DNA from: Woeseiaceae bacterium
GTDB lineage: Bacteria; Pseudomonadota; Gammaproteobacteria; Steroidobacterales; Woeseiaceae
DNA: 64,000 nt
NCBI GenBank assembly: GCA_028289545.1
Contig: JANQPG010000103.1
Location: forward strand, 1 to 64,000
Reading direction: 5' to 3'
Shown in pieces: positions 1-11,107 of the stretch. Within the stretch, counting starts at the first letter, position 1; the number at the start of each line of letters is the position of its first letter. Made by a program: the position numbers and the translations under genes. Below the pieces are notes generated by a model, which made no database searches, was not told the DNA's origin, and saw only the letters and a program-made list of their open reading frames with translations.

Positions 1-77
1 CCAAAAAGCCAGAACGCTGCGGCGACGACCAGCCCGATGGCCGCTTGTCCGGCCAGCACCTTCAGCATGACGCTCAT
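1..77 (-). CDS. atpI: N-terminus of probable ATP synthase subunit I (partial)
   Basis: The minus strand reads an ATG at 77 followed by 25 codons up to the window edge, giving a short polar start (MSVMLKVLAGQ) and then a hydrophobic stretch rich in Ala, Val, Leu, Phe and Trp that looks like a first membrane span. A GGAGG lies at 90-94, twelve bases upstream of the ATG, and a strong promoter lies further up at 198-226. In many gammaproteobacteria atpI opens the F1Fo ATP synthase operon just beyond parA-parB, which is where this fragment sits. AtpI is a small membrane protein that assists c-ring assembly. The identification rests on position and hydropathy because only the first 25 residues are visible. 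Confidence 0.5.
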   Translation of the reverse strand, partial: MSVMLKVLAGQAAIGLVVAAAFWLF

Positions 78-197
78 GAGAGGGGTATGCCTCCGGCACT
101 AAAAACGCCACCGCCTTTTACAAAAGATCAGGTCAAAGACAGACGTGGCGCAGATCGAAGCGGTAAAACCAGGCGGGCCTTCAAATTAGGCGTGCGC

Positions 198-226
198 ATT
201 ATAGTGGCACCCCTTGTGCATAGCAA
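198..226 (-). promoter_or_regulatory. sigma-70 promoter for the probable atp operon
   Basis: On the minus strand a TTGCTA (-35, 226-221) is followed after exactly 17 bases by a perfect TATAAT (-10, 203-198). The predicted transcript starts near 190 and would carry a leader of about 110 bases before the ATG at 77. This is the best promoter match seen in the window, which suits a constitutively strong ATP synthase operon. Confidence 0.65.
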
Positions 227-250
227 CAAAGATTCCACCAAAGTCGAAAC

Positions 251-269
251 CGCCAAAATGGCGTTTTTT
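251..269 (+). terminator. weak terminator-like hairpin upstream of the EAL gene
   Basis: CGCCA-AAA-TGGCG (251-263) is a 5-bp stem directly followed by TTTTTT (264-269). The shape is that of an intrinsic terminator on the plus strand, but no gene lies upstream for it to end. It could act as an attenuator in the leader of the EAL gene or be chance. Confidence 0.25.
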
Positions 270-423
270 CCGGGGAAAAATGGCACTTTTTGTCTCGTCG
301 CCGGAGGCCGGGTCCAGGGTCGTGAAAATCGCCCCGCCGGCGCTCAATTTTCGCGCCCGGCGGCCGATAACACAGCATGGCGGAGCCCCTTTTTCCGCGT
401 TGCCGAGAACAACTGGAGTCCAC

Positions 424-1587
424 ATGCTGCTGATCGCGAGCCAGTCGCTGAAATCCTCACCGGTCCTCATCGACCTCATTCGTGAAATGAGTTTTGCCGC
501 GAGTTTCTTCTCGACGCCAGCCACGCTCAAGAAACTGCTCTCGGGCGAATCCCGCCGGCTCGTGATCATCGCCGACGCCGACGTGGACGACGAGGCGGTG
601 CGAGCGCTGAAGGCTGCTAGCCGGGCAACCCCGGTCGGCATTCTGATTGCCGCGGACCGGGCCCGGGTTGCCAACGGCCCGCGCTCAGGGCTGCTCGACG
701 AGATCCAGAGCATCGACAACCTGGAATGGGTGGGCCGCAAGCCCGATTTCGACTCACTCAGAAACTCGGCGACGCGCTGCCGCCGCCGGCTGCTCAAGGT
801 ATCCCGGGAAGACATCAACCGTGCCTTCGAGGATTTCGAGTTTGTGGTCCGCTACCAACCCAAGGTTGAGCGCGGCAGCGACGACGACTGGCAGACCCGG
901 GAGGCCGAGGCGCTGGTGCGCTGGAAACACCCGGAGCTGGGGCTTCTGGGGCCAATGGAGTTCCTGCCCGAAATCGAGGCCTTCGGGCTCATGGGTAAGT
1001 TGACGGAGTTTGTGCTTCGGAAAGCCGCGGCACAGCTTCGCGCCTGGCACGAGCAGGGCATCGAGTTGACCGCTTGCATCAACCTGGCTTCGAGCCTATT
1101 GAATGAGCCCGCGCTGGCGGCGCGCTACGCAAGAATTGTTCGCGAACTCAAGTTCACTCCCGACTGTTTTACGCTCGAACTCATCGAGCAGGACCTCTCG
1201 AATCCGGAGGCACCGCACGTCAGGACCATCAACGAGCTTCGCGCCGAGGGTTTCAGGCTCTGTCTCGACGACTTCCGGGTCGCGGCTGCGTCGCTGACGA
1301 CTTTCGAGCGGCTGCCTTTCGACGAAATCAAGATTCACGCGGCGGCACTCAAGCGAGCGCAGTCCGATCGCACGGCCATGGCCGTACTCGCCGCCGTCAC
1401 GGGCCTTGCACACAACCTCGGCATGTCGGTGTGTGCGGAAGGGGTCGAAAGTCAGGACGTTTTCGAGTTCTTGAAGACCATCGAATGCGACCGCATGCAG
1501 GGCTTCCTGATCTCCGAGGCCGTCATGCCGCAGATCATCCGCTCCGTATACTCCAACGAGGATCTGAGCGTCGGCGACGTCGCTTGA
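424..1587 (+). CDS. EAL-domain protein (c-di-GMP phosphodiesterase-like)
   Basis: A 387-residue protein. The first ~120 residues look like a degenerate response-regulator fold; the rest is an EAL domain, the family that hydrolyses cyclic di-GMP to pGpG. Recognisable motifs are EALVRW, an Asn in CINLASS, ELIEQ, the acidic pair in CLDDFR (usually DDFG), the Lys of DEIKIH, EGVES and QGF, so most residues needed for metal and substrate binding are present. The Gly of DDFG is Arg here, which may affect loop 6. No GGDEF domain or membrane span is seen. The ATG at 424 is chosen because GGAG lies 5 bases upstream and residues encoded further upstream look random. It converges with the lipoprotein gene ending at 1598. 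Confidence 0.85.
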   Translation: MLLIASQSLKSSPVLIDLIREMSFAASFFSTPATLKKLLSGESRRLVIIADADVDDEAVRALKAASRATPVGILIAADRARVANGPRSGLLDEIQSIDNLEWVGRKPDFDSLRNSATRCRRRLLKVSREDINRAFEDFEFVVRYQPKVERGSDDDWQTREAEALVRWKHPELGLLGPMEFLPEIEAFGLMGKLTEFVLRKAAAQLRAWHEQGIELTACINLASSLLNEPALAARYARIVRELKFTPDCFTLELIEQDLSNPEAPHVRTINELRAEGFRLCLDDFRVAAASLTTFERLPFDEIKIHAAALKRAQSDRTAMAVLAAVTGLAHNLGMSVCAEGVESQDVFEFLKTIECDRMQGFLISEAVMPQIIRSVYSNEDLSVGDVA

Positions 1588-1597
1588 GCCCGGGCCG

Positions 1598-2677
1598 CTA
1601 ACGGCGCTCCGGCCACTCCCCGAACTGCAGCTCGAATTCGATACCGACTCCGAAGTTTCGGCGCCGCGGCTCGTCGGCAAACTCTTTGGGGTAGGAAATG
1701 CTCGACAGCACTTCGACGAAGAACCACTCCCGAAACACGCTCCTGCGGTAACGGATTTCGAAACCGTAGTCGCGGATGGGCACTTCGTACTCCCGCTCGC
1801 CGCTTCGAAACGCGCTGAACGCCAGGGCGGAGCGATGGTTGATGCTGTAGTAAGCCGTCAGCTTGGTGGCCCATTCGAGACCCTGCGACTCGTCGTCCTC
1901 GACGAGCGAAGTGTAGCTCCGAAACAGCCACTGCCGGCCCGCCGCAAAATCGATCTCGTTGTTCAGGGAGATGCCCTGGCCGCGGGAGTCCTGCCAGAAC
2001 AGCTGGGGGGTAACCCGCCAGAGCCAGCGCTCGGCAACAAGCGGGTTCAGGTTGTAGCGGATGCGCGCGTACGGGTCGAGCGGCGTCGAGAACTTGATGC
2101 CTGCGCCAAGATCCCAGCCGCTCTGCAGACCCTCCTCACCCGAATAGCCGAGCCCGAGCAGGAATTCCTGGTCTTCGAACTCGGTGAAGCGATCGGGCAA
2201 CGAGCGGGCATCTTCCTCGTCGCTGCCGTCGATGAAGCGGTCCGCGTCGCCGCGCCCGACGACCAGCCGCGCACGTCTGTCGATGGCCGGCAGCGCCACC
2301 CTCGCTCGAAAGCGGCCCCGAAAGCGAGTGGCATCGCGTTGGTCCCAGCGCAGGCCCGCGCCGATGTGGCCGCGACTGACGTCACCCGCACACTCCGTAT
2401 TGCTGCTGCCGAACAGGCCGTCGAACCAGCGTGAGGAGTGATAGACCAGCCGCTCAATACGAACCTGGGTCGAATCGAGCACGGCGCTTGTTCCCTCGTC
2501 GACCTGTGGCGCAAGGCATTCGAGTTCAGCCGGCCCGGGCGCGCCGATGGGAACAATCTCGTTGTCCGCTTCCGCCCTGGACGCCTGCCCCGCACAACCC
2601 GTAAGCCACACAGCCGGCAGCAGAACGCCAAACAACAGGCGCACAAATCGAGGAACGGTTTGCCCAAAGCCGAACAT
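1598..2677 (-). CDS. predicted envelope lipoprotein of unknown function
   Basis: A 359-residue protein starting with a signal sequence that ends in a lipobox-like LTGC (Cys near residue 28), so it is probably a lipoprotein. The body is rich in aromatic residues and alternating polar/hydrophobic segments, with many R/Y/W repeats such as IRYNLNP and EIRYRRS, and it ends in short strands (GVGIEFELQFG) like an outer-membrane beta-barrel. A barrel made as a lipoprotein would be unusual, so the lipobox could be fortuitous. GGAGG lies 11 bases before the ATG. It sits downstream of parB on the same strand and might share its transcript. I do not recognise a named family. Confidence 0.7.
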   Translation of the reverse strand: MFGFGQTVPRFVRLLFGVLLPAVWLTGCAGQASRAEADNEIVPIGAPGPAELECLAPQVDEGTSAVLDSTQVRIERLVYHSSRWFDGLFGSSNTECAGDVSRGHIGAGLRWDQRDATRFRGRFRARVALPAIDRRARLVVGRGDADRFIDGSDEEDARSLPDRFTEFEDQEFLLGLGYSGEEGLQSGWDLGAGIKFSTPLDPYARIRYNLNPLVAERWLWRVTPQLFWQDSRGQGISLNNEIDFAAGRQWLFRSYTSLVEDDESQGLEWATKLTAYYSINHRSALAFSAFRSGEREYEVPIRDYGFEIRYRRSVFREWFFVEVLSSISYPKEFADEPRRRNFGVGIEFELQFGEWPERR

Positions 2678-2784
2678 GCCACCAGTGTACCTCCGGTGGC
2701 GGACTGCTTTGGTTGATCCAGTACCGGTTTGGGGTGCGACTTCCGCACGGCGCAGCGCCTTATCGCGCCTGCGGCACGACCGGC

Positions 2785-3684
2785 CTACTTTATGTGGTCC
2801 AGGATGCCGTCCAGCTCGTCCAGACTGTTATAGCGAATGGTCAATTTGCCGTCGCCTTTCTTGCCGTGCTCGATGCGCACGCTCGCGCCCAGTTTGTCCG
2901 ATAGGTCGACCTCGAGGCGGCGTATGTCGGCGTTGCTTTCCTTTGGCTTCGCGGGTTTGTCCGCACCGCCGTTCAGAAGGCGCTTGACGAGCCGTTCGGT
3001 TGCGCGCACCGACAGGCCCTGTTTGGCAACCTGCCGGGCCGCCTCGTACTGTTTTGCGGGGTCCTGTATCGCCAGCAGCGCGCGGCCGTGACCCATATCG
3101 AGCGAACGATCCTCGAGCATGGGCTTTACGCGCTCCGACAGCTCGGCCAGGCGCAGCAGATTGCTGACCGCGGCGCGCGACCGGCCCACGGCCTTTGCCG
3201 CTTCCGCGTGGGTCAGGTCGAACTCGTCGATCAGCCGCTCGAGCGCCCGACACTCCTCGAGCGGATTGAGGTTTTCGCGCTGGATGTTCTCGATGAGCGC
3301 CATGGCGATGGCGTCTTCGTCATCGATACTGCGCACCAGCGCCGGCACCTCGGCGAGACCGGCAAGCTGCGCCGCGCGCCAGCGACGCTCGCCCGCGACA
3401 ATTTCGTACGGCGTGGCGCCGTCGCCTTTGACGGGCCGCACGACGATCGGCTGCACGACCCCCTGGCTCTTGATCGATTCGGCCAGGTCGTTCAGCGACT
3501 CCTGCCGCATGTCGACGCGCGGCTGGTATTTGCCACGGGAAAGATGCTCGACGGGAATGTTGCGGAGCGCGCCGTCACCGGCCGCTTCGGTGTTCGCGGG
3601 AGTCTCGACGGCCGGCGCGCTTTGCGCCGGCTTGCTGAGCAGGGCGTCGAGCCCGCGGCCCAGACGTTTCTTACGTGCATTCAT
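2785..3684 (-). CDS. parB: chromosome partitioning protein ParB
   Basis: A 299-residue ParB/Spo0J. It binds parS sites near oriC, spreads along DNA as a CTP-dependent clamp and recruits ParA for segregation. The N-terminal ParB/Srx domain begins with IPVEHL and YQPR, and contains the GERRWRA box that binds CTP. It is followed by ENIQRENLNPLEE, a helix-turn-helix (AEAAKAVGRSRAAVSNLLRL) and a C-terminal dimerisation domain ending in a structured LDELDGILDHIK. The length is typical. The gene starts 56 bases after parA on the same strand, the usual order. Two matching parS-like sites occur in recF at 47845-47860 and 48457-48472. Confidence 0.97.
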   Translation of the reverse strand: MNARKKRLGRGLDALLSKPAQSAPAVETPANTEAAGDGALRNIPVEHLSRGKYQPRVDMRQESLNDLAESIKSQGVVQPIVVRPVKGDGATPYEIVAGERRWRAAQLAGLAEVPALVRSIDDEDAIAMALIENIQRENLNPLEECRALERLIDEFDLTHAEAAKAVGRSRAAVSNLLRLAELSERVKPMLEDRSLDMGHGRALLAIQDPAKQYEAARQVAKQGLSVRATERLVKRLLNGGADKPAKPKESNADIRRLEVDLSDKLGASVRIEHGKKGDGKLTIRYNSLDELDGILDHIK

Positions 3685-3740
3685 AGCTGGTTACCTGGTG
3701 TCCTGTCCCGCAAACAGGACATAGTCGAGCCGCGCGCGCA

Positions 3741-4526
3741 TCAGGCCGGGGTGGCGTCACGAGCGTCTTCGCGTCTCAAAATCTCGCCCGCCAGCGCCAG
3801 GTAGGCAATGGCTCCGCGCGAACTGCGATCGTGCAGTAGCGCCGGCCGGCCGAAGCTGGGCGCTTCCGCAAGGCGAATATTGCGAGGCACCACAGTGCGA
3901 AAAACCTTCGACTCGAAGTGTTCGATAAGCTGCAGCGACACCTCGTTGGAGAGGTTGATCCGCGGATCGAACATTGTGCGCAGGATACCGTACACCTCGA
4001 GTTTCGGATTGACGGTATCGCGAATCTGTTCCACGGTGTTCAACAGTGCGGACAGCCCCTCGAGAGCGTAGTACTCACACTGCATCGGGATCAGCACGCC
4101 GTCGGCCGCCGTCAACGCGTTGACGGTCAGCATGTTGATCGATGGCGGACAGTCGATAAGGACAAAGTCGTAGAGCCCCGCGACGGGCGCCAGCGCCTTG
4201 GCGAGCTGCATCTCTCGACCGATGCGCTGCAACAGCTCCACCTCGGCGACGGTAAGATCATCGTTGCCCGGCAGGACCGCAAAATTGCCTTCGGGCGCGG
4301 ATACGATGGTGTCGGCGGCCGTGGCGTCACCCAGCAGCACATCACAGGTGGTGACCTCGAGGTTCATCTTGTCGATGCCGCAACCCATCGTGGCGTTGCC
4401 CTGCGGGTCCATGTCGACCAGCAGCACACGACGCTGCGTCGCCGCAAGCGAAGCGGCGAGGTTGACGCAGGTCGTGGTCTTGCCCACGCCGCCTTTCTGA
4501 TTGGCCACAGCCAGGATACGGGTCAT
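3741..4526 (-). CDS. parA: chromosome partitioning ATPase ParA (Soj)
   Basis: A 261-residue MinD/ParA-type ATPase. The deviant Walker A motif KGGVGKTT is at residues 11-18, Walker A' (LLVDMDPQGN) at about 39-48 and Walker B (FVLIDCPPS) at about 121-129. It binds DNA non-specifically in the ATP dimer form and draws ParB-parS complexes along the nucleoid. There is no N-terminal helix-turn-helix extension, so it is the chromosomal and not the plasmid type. It lies between rsmG (75 bases upstream) and parB, consistent with an rsmG-parA-parB transcript. Confidence 0.97.
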   Translation of the reverse strand: MTRILAVANQKGGVGKTTTCVNLAASLAATQRRVLLVDMDPQGNATMGCGIDKMNLEVTTCDVLLGDATAADTIVSAPEGNFAVLPGNDDLTVAEVELLQRIGREMQLAKALAPVAGLYDFVLIDCPPSINMLTVNALTAADGVLIPMQCEYYALEGLSALLNTVEQIRDTVNPKLEVYGILRTMFDPRINLSNEVSLQLIEHFESKVFRTVVPRNIRLAEAPSFGRPALLHDRSSRGAIAYLALAGEILRREDARDATPA

Positions 4527-4601
4527 AAGCTCAAATCGTCGGCTACGCTTCCGTGCTCGCGTGTCGATCCACGCGGCCCTGAAGTGTGCTTGTATCGGCG
4601 G

Positions 4602-5230
4602 TCACTTGGGAGTCATCAGCACGACGTGGCGCGAACCCTCGTCGAGGCCGGGCACGGAAAGTGCCGCAACGGTACACCCCCAGTGACCGCTGAGTTGTTC
4701 TAGTTCTCGCGCCGGGTAGCGCCCCTTCAGCGCCACGAACACCCCGTCCTCTCTTACGTGATGCCCGGCTATCTCCGCGAGCACAGCCAGTTCTGCGACC
4801 GCACGGGCGATCACCGTATCAAAGCGCTCGCCGGGTGCAAAGTCCTCCGAGCGTGCCCGGACCGCCGTGACGTTCTGCAAGCCCAGAAGGGCCGCCGCGT
4901 GATCGACAAACTGGATTTTCTTATTACTGCTGTCGAGCAGCACAAACTCGCACTCGGGTTCCGCAACCGCCAGCGGCAGGCCGGGAAACCCGGGGCCGGT
5001 GCCGATATCCAGCACACGGCGCCCCTTCAGGTAGGGCCGCACGGCGAGGCTGTCGAGCAAATGCCGTGCCAGCATCGACTCGCGCTCGCGCACGGCGGTC
5101 AGGTTTACGCGACGATTCCAGCGCTCGAGCTCGTCGAGCAGCGTTTCGAGCTGCTCGAACTGGCGGTCGCAGAGCGACTGCCCGAGTGCGCTGACGCCGT
5201 CGCTAAGCCTTTCCCGCTCGCTTGCCGGTG

Positions 5231-5234
<4 letters not shown>
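4602..5234 (-). CDS. rsmG: 16S rRNA (guanine527-N7)-methyltransferase RsmG
   Basis: A Rossmann-fold SAM methyltransferase that modifies G527 of 16S rRNA. Motif I is LDIGTGPGFPG, followed by LLDSSNKK and the catalytic-region VIARAVAEL. The GTG at 5234 is chosen because it gives 210 residues, the normal size, and overlaps the stop of the upstream S9 peptidase gene by GTGA; a longer frame to 5345 would add unrelated residues read inside the peptidase gene. Normally rsmG directly follows mnmG, but here mnmG lies about 22 kb away, so rsmG now appears to be translationally coupled to a peptidase gene. Confidence 0.95.
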
Positions 5235-7204
<1,970 letters not shown>

Positions 7205-7290
7205 ATTTCCCCCGATGGTGACTCGTTGATGTGCTCGTTAGTGTGTTGGCCGTGGAACCCGGTCATTGCGTGACGGTTGCCCGATGAGAT

Positions 7291-8739
7291 TCAAGCCACC
7301 AGCAGCGCCATGAAGTCGTCGACCGCGGTTTTGCCGAGTGCATCACGATCCGCACACAGCGCATCGAGCTGCTGCCACTGCCCGGCGGCGAGCTTCGGCG
7401 ATACGCTGTCGACAAACTTCTGCTTGAGCACCGGAATGCCCTCGTCGCGCCGCTCGCGATGACCGATCGGGAAGTGTACCTCTATCCGGTCGGTGCTGGT
7501 GCCGTCCTTGAAGAAAATCTGCACGGCGTTGCCGATGTAACGAAGCTCCGGGTCGAAGTAGTCTTTCGTGTACTGCTCGTTCTCGCGCACCTCCATCTTG
7601 TCGCGCAGCGCGTCGATGCGCGGATCGGATGCCACGTCGTCCTCGTAGTCGGCCGCCGTCAGCCGCCCGAAGATCAGCGGCACCGCAACCATGTACTGGA
7701 TGCAGTGATCCCGGTCCGCCGGATTGTCGAGCGGGCCGGTCTTGTCGATGATTCGCACGCCGGCTTCCTGCGTTTCGATGACGATCTTCTCGATGTCGTC
7801 GATGCGGTCCTTTACGGCCGGGTGCAAGGTCATGCCGGCTTCGACCGCCGTTTGCGAGTGGAATTCCGCCGGATAGGAGATCTTGAACAGCACGTTTTCC
7901 ATGACGTAGCTGCCGTAGCCGCGCTGGAATCCGAACTCGTTGCCCTTGAACAGCACGTCGTAGTAGCCCCAGGTCTTCGCCGACAGCGCGGACGGGTAAC
8001 CCATTTCGCCGGTCATTGCGATCAGCGCCAGGCGCACGGCGCGGCTGGTGGCGTCGCCGGCGGCCCAGCTCTTCCGCGAGCCCGTGTTCGGCGCATGGCG
8101 GTAGGTCCTGAGCGAGCAGCCGTCGATCCATGCATTTGAAACCGCGTTCAGCACGGTCTCACGGTCGCCGCCCAGCATCCGGGTGACAACAGCCGTCGAC
8201 GCTACGCGCACGAGCAGCACATGATCGAGGCCCACGCGGTTGTAGCTGTTCTCGAGCGCCAGCACGCCCTGGATCTCGTGCGCCTTGATCATGGCCGTCA
8301 GCACGTCCTGCATGGTCAGCGGGTCGCGGCCTTCGCTGCGCGCCTGGCGGCTCAGGTAATCGGCGACGGCAAGGATGCCGCCCAGGTTGTCCGACGGATG
8401 GCCCCATTCGGCCGCCAGCCAGGTGTCGTTGAAGTCCAGCCAGCGATTCATGGCGCCAATGTTGAAGGCCGCCATGACGGGCTCCAGCTCGAACGACGTG
8501 CCGGGAACGCGAGCGCCGCCCGGCAGCGTTGCGCCCGGCACGACCGGCCCCAGGAGCTTGGTGCAGGCCGGGTAGTCGAGCGCCTGGAATCCGCAGGCGA
8601 GGGTGTCCATAAGGCAGTAGTGCGCCGTTTCGTACGCGAGTTCGGAATCGATCTCGACGTTGCAGACGTAATCGGCAATGTCGACGAGTACCTGGTCCCA
8701 GTCGGGACGGACGGCCGAGCGAATATCAGCTCCTGACAT
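7291..8739 (-). CDS. prpD: 2-methylcitrate dehydratase PrpD
   Basis: A 482-residue MmgE/PrpD-family enzyme, matching the length of characterised PrpD. In the methylcitrate cycle it dehydrates 2-methylcitrate to 2-methyl-cis-aconitate during propionyl-CoA breakdown. Family landmarks include [27 protein letters not shown] and [29 protein letters not shown] (read as several shorter blocks). The start at 8739 follows a GGAG nine bases upstream; the longer open frame to 9042 runs through prpC and is spurious. It is the third gene of prpB-prpC-prpD, separated from prpC by a 74-bp gap that contains a strong hairpin. Confidence 0.94.
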   Translation of the reverse strand: MSGADIRSAVRPDWDQVLVDIADYVCNVEIDSELAYETAHYCLMDTLACGFQALDYPACTKLLGPVVPGATLPGGARVPGTSFELEPVMAAFNIGAMNRWLDFNDTWLAAEWGHPSDNLGGILAVADYLSRQARSEGRDPLTMQDVLTAMIKAHEIQGVLALENSYNRVGLDHVLLVRVASTAVVTRMLGGDRETVLNAVSNAWIDGCSLRTYRHAPNTGSRKSWAAGDATSRAVRLALIAMTGEMGYPSALSAKTWGYYDVLFKGNEFGFQRGYGSYVMENVLFKISYPAEFHSQTAVEAGMTLHPAVKDRIDDIEKIVIETQEAGVRIIDKTGPLDNPADRDHCIQYMVAVPLIFGRLTAADYEDDVASDPRIDALRDKMEVRENEQYTKDYFDPELRYIGNAVQIFFKDGTSTDRIEVHFPIGHRERRDEGIPVLKQKFVDSVSPKLAAGQWQQLDALCADRDALGKTAVDDFMALLVA

Positions 8740-8770
8740 GAGTGTGTTCTCCGAGGAAAGGGGGGTTGTA

Positions 8771-8792
8771 GCCCGGCCGTTGCCGGCCGGGC
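8771..8792. repeat. GC-rich hairpin between prpC and prpD
   Basis: GCCCGGCC (8771-8778) pairs perfectly with GGCCGGGC (8785-8792) around a 6-base loop. No U-run follows on the minus strand, so it is not a standard terminator. A hairpin at this intercistronic position could protect the prpBC part of the message or lower prpD expression. This is inference. Confidence 0.5.
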
Positions 8793-8813
8793 ATTCATAG
8801 GGATAGGGATATG

Positions 8814-9938
8814 CTAGCCGCGTTCGGCAATCGGGACCCAGGCTTTGAGGTCCGGTCCTACGTAGTCGGCTGCCGGACGAATGAGTTTGTTGTTCGAGCG
8901 CTGCTCCATGACGTGCGCGGCCCAGCCCGTAATGCGCGAGCAGACGAAGATCGGCGTAAACAAATAGGTGGGCACGCCCATGAAGTGGTAGACCGTGGCG
9001 GCGTAGAAATCCGCGTTGGCAAACAGTTTCTTCTCGTCCCACATGACTTTTTCGATCGCCTCGGAGACAGGATACAGCACGGTATCGCCAACGCTTTCGG
9101 CAAGCGTACGCGACATGCGCTTGTTGACTTCGTTGCGCGGATCCGACGTCGTGTAGACGCGGTGACCGAAGCCCATGATGAGCTCTTTCTTCGCGAGCAT
9201 GTCGTGGATGCCGCTGGTTGCCGCCTCCGCGGAATCGAACTTCTGGATCAGCTCCATCGCCGCTTCGTTGGCGCCGCCGTGCAGCGGTCCGCGCAGCGCG
9301 CCGATGGCGCCCGCCACCGCCGAATGCATGTCCGACAGCGTGCCCGTAATGACGCGGCCCGCAAAGGTCGAGGCGTTAAACTCATGTTCCGCGTACAGGA
9401 TCAGCGTCGTGTCCAGCGATTTCTGGTGCAGCGTTTCCGGCGGCTTGTCGTGCAGCATGTGGAGTATGTGGCCCGACACGCTGTCGTCGTCCGTCTCCGT
9501 ATCGATGCGGACGCCGTCGGCGTGGAAGCGGTGCCAGTACACCATCATGGAAGGTAAGGCCGCGAGCAGCCGATCCGCCACGTCGCCCTGGTTGGAGAAG
9601 TCACCTTCGGGTTCGATGTTGCCGAGAAAAGACACGCCCGTGCGCAGCACGTCCATCGGGTGCGCTTCGGCGGGGATCATTTCGAGCACGGTCTTCAGCG
9701 CCTCGGGCAAACCACGCAGCGTCTTGATGCGGGCCACGTAGGCATCGAGTTCCGCCTGGGTGGGCAGGTCGCCCTTGAGCAGCAGATAGGCCACCTCCAT
9801 GAAGCCCGCGTTGTCCGCCAGATCGTAGATGTCGTAGCCGCGGTAAGTCAGGCCCGCGCCCTCCTTACCAACAGTGCATAGCGCGGTTTGCCCGGCCGTT
9901 ACGCCGGCGAGGCCGCCACTTTTTTTGCTGTCACCCAT
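8814..9938 (-). CDS. prpC: 2-methylcitrate synthase PrpC
   Basis: A 374-residue citrate-synthase-family enzyme that condenses propionyl-CoA with oxaloacetate to 2-methylcitrate. Visible landmarks are LTYRGYDI near the N-terminus, [29 protein letters not shown] and the active-site segment MGFGHRVY. Its assignment as methylcitrate rather than citrate synthase comes from its place between prpB and prpD and its short bacterial type. The ATG at 9938 is chosen because GGAGAA lies about 9 bases upstream. It begins 36 bases after prpB. Confidence 0.95.
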   Translation of the reverse strand: MGDSKKSGGLAGVTAGQTALCTVGKEGAGLTYRGYDIYDLADNAGFMEVAYLLLKGDLPTQAELDAYVARIKTLRGLPEALKTVLEMIPAEAHPMDVLRTGVSFLGNIEPEGDFSNQGDVADRLLAALPSMMVYWHRFHADGVRIDTETDDDSVSGHILHMLHDKPPETLHQKSLDTTLILYAEHEFNASTFAGRVITGTLSDMHSAVAGAIGALRGPLHGGANEAAMELIQKFDSAEAATSGIHDMLAKKELIMGFGHRVYTTSDPRNEVNKRMSRTLAESVGDTVLYPVSEAIEKVMWDEKKLFANADFYAATVYHFMGVPTYLFTPIFVCSRITGWAAHVMEQRSNNKLIRPAADYVGPDLKAWVPIAERG

Positions 9939-9974
9939 TGTTTCTTCTCCCGTTCGGGCCCTTTGCCCGAGCAT

Positions 9975-10862
9975 TCAGTTTCCCGTGTTGAGGCCTTTTT
10001 CGGCGAACAGCTCGTCGAGCTTGTCTTCATAGTCCTGATAGCCAAGTACGTCGTAGAGCTCCATGCGCGTTTGCATGTGATCGACGGAGCCGGCCGAGCT
10101 GCCGCTGTCGTTTATCGTTTGATAGACCTCGAGCGCCGCGCGCGACATTGCACGGAACGCGCTCAAGGGATAGAGCGTCATCGCAACGCCCACGGCCGCG
10201 AGCTCGTCGGCCGTAAACAGCGGGGTCTTGCCGAATTCGGTGAGATTGGCGAGCACGGGCACCTGGATGGCGGCCGTGAACTGCCGGTATTCGTCCGCGG
10301 TTTCGAGCGCTTCGGCAAACACCATGTCGGCGCCGGCTTCGACGTAGGCCGCCGCACGATCCAGCGCAGCCTGCTGACCCTCGACCGCGTGTGCGTCGGT
10401 GCGCGCCATGACGAAGAACTTCGAATCCGTTTTTGCATCCACGGCCGCCTTGATGCGATCGCACATTTCGGCCGTGTCGACGAGGGCCTTGCCGGGGCGA
10501 TGACCGCAGCGCTTGACCGCCACCTGGTCCTCGATGTGGCAACCGGCAGCGCCGGCCCGGGTCATCTCGCGGATGGTGCGGCCAATCATGAACGCGCTTC
10601 CCCAGCCGGTATCGGCGTCGACCAGGAGCGGGAGCTCGGTGGCGCCCGCAATCCGGCGGATGTCCTCGCAGACGTCGTTGAGCGTGGTCATCGCGAGATC
10701 CGGCAGGCCGAACGACGCATTGGCTACGCCGGCGCCGGACAAATAGATGGCCTTGTGGCCGGCTTTTTCGGCCAGAAGTGCGGTGTATGCGTTGATCGTG
10801 CCGACGACCTTGAGCGGCCGCTCGGCATCGAGCGCGGCCCAGAATCTTGCTCCTGCACTCAT
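9975..10862 (-). CDS. prpB: 2-methylisocitrate lyase PrpB
   Basis: A 295-residue member of the isocitrate lyase/PEP mutase superfamily. It splits 2-methylisocitrate to pyruvate and succinate, the last step of the methylcitrate cycle. The catalytic loop KRCGHRPGK is at residues 117-125 with Cys119, and Mg-binding acidic residues lie in VDADTGWG (81-88) and HIEDQ (109-113). AGGA lies 7 bases before the ATG at 10862. It is the first gene of the prp operon; a candidate promoter and operator lie upstream at 11017-11074. No prpR, acnD or prpF is present nearby. Confidence 0.96.
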   Translation of the reverse strand: MSAGARFWAALDAERPLKVVGTINAYTALLAEKAGHKAIYLSGAGVANASFGLPDLAMTTLNDVCEDIRRIAGATELPLLVDADTGWGSAFMIGRTIREMTRAGAAGCHIEDQVAVKRCGHRPGKALVDTAEMCDRIKAAVDAKTDSKFFVMARTDAHAVEGQQAALDRAAAYVEAGADMVFAEALETADEYRQFTAAIQVPVLANLTEFGKTPLFTADELAAVGVAMTLYPLSAFRAMSRAALEVYQTINDSGSSAGSVDHMQTRMELYDVLGYQDYEDKLDELFAEKGLNTGN

Positions 10863-11016
10863 GCGGTTTCCTTTGGTGGGGTTTCCATTGGCTGGCCTTC
10901 CGTAGGCAATCTGCCTTTCCAGGCGTCTTCCCGGGCTTGCCGGGCGGCCGCAAAACGGTCGGCCCGACGGGTCTCAACCGACGTTTTTAATCGTCGTTAA
11001 AACCAGCGGGGCGAGG

Positions 11017-11046
11017 ATTCTAAACCAGCGAAAGGCCCATTCCCAA
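11017..11046 (-). promoter_or_regulatory. candidate promoter of the prpBCD operon
   Basis: On the minus strand TTGGGA (-35, 11046-11041), an 18-base spacer and TAGAAT (-10, 11022-11017) precede prpB by about 155 bases. Both boxes match the sigma-70 consensus in four or five of six positions. The -35 box lies within one arm of the inverted repeat 11040-11074. Confidence 0.4.
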
Positions 11047-11074
11047 ATAGATCAGGTGGTAAATTTCTTGGGAA
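11040..11074. promoter_or_regulatory. inverted repeat, possible operator for prpBCD
   Basis: TTCCCAA (11040-11046) and TTGGGAA (11068-11074) form perfect 7-base arms 21 bases apart in a locally AT-rich stretch upstream of prpB. Half-sites two helical turns or more apart that overlap a -35 box are typical of a dimeric regulator. The cognate protein is unknown; no regulator gene is next to the operon. Confidence 0.35.
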
Positions 11075-11107
11075 AGTATTCTTGCGCGCCGACCGGGACG
11101 CAACGCG

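Larger units (their letters stand above)
78..423. other. divergent intergenic region between atpI and the EAL gene
   Basis: This 346-bp gene-free stretch separates two divergent genes. It holds the minus-strand promoter at 198-226 and its leader. Towards the EAL gene it carries A/T-rich runs (about 255-290) and a small CGCCA/TGGCG palindrome followed by six T at 251-269. Open frames crossing it look non-coding. I see no clear sigma-70 promoter for the EAL gene. Confidence 0.5.

Noticed and set aside
214-423. N-terminal extension of the EAL protein
   Set aside because: The extra residues look random and a good ribosome site precedes the ATG at 424.
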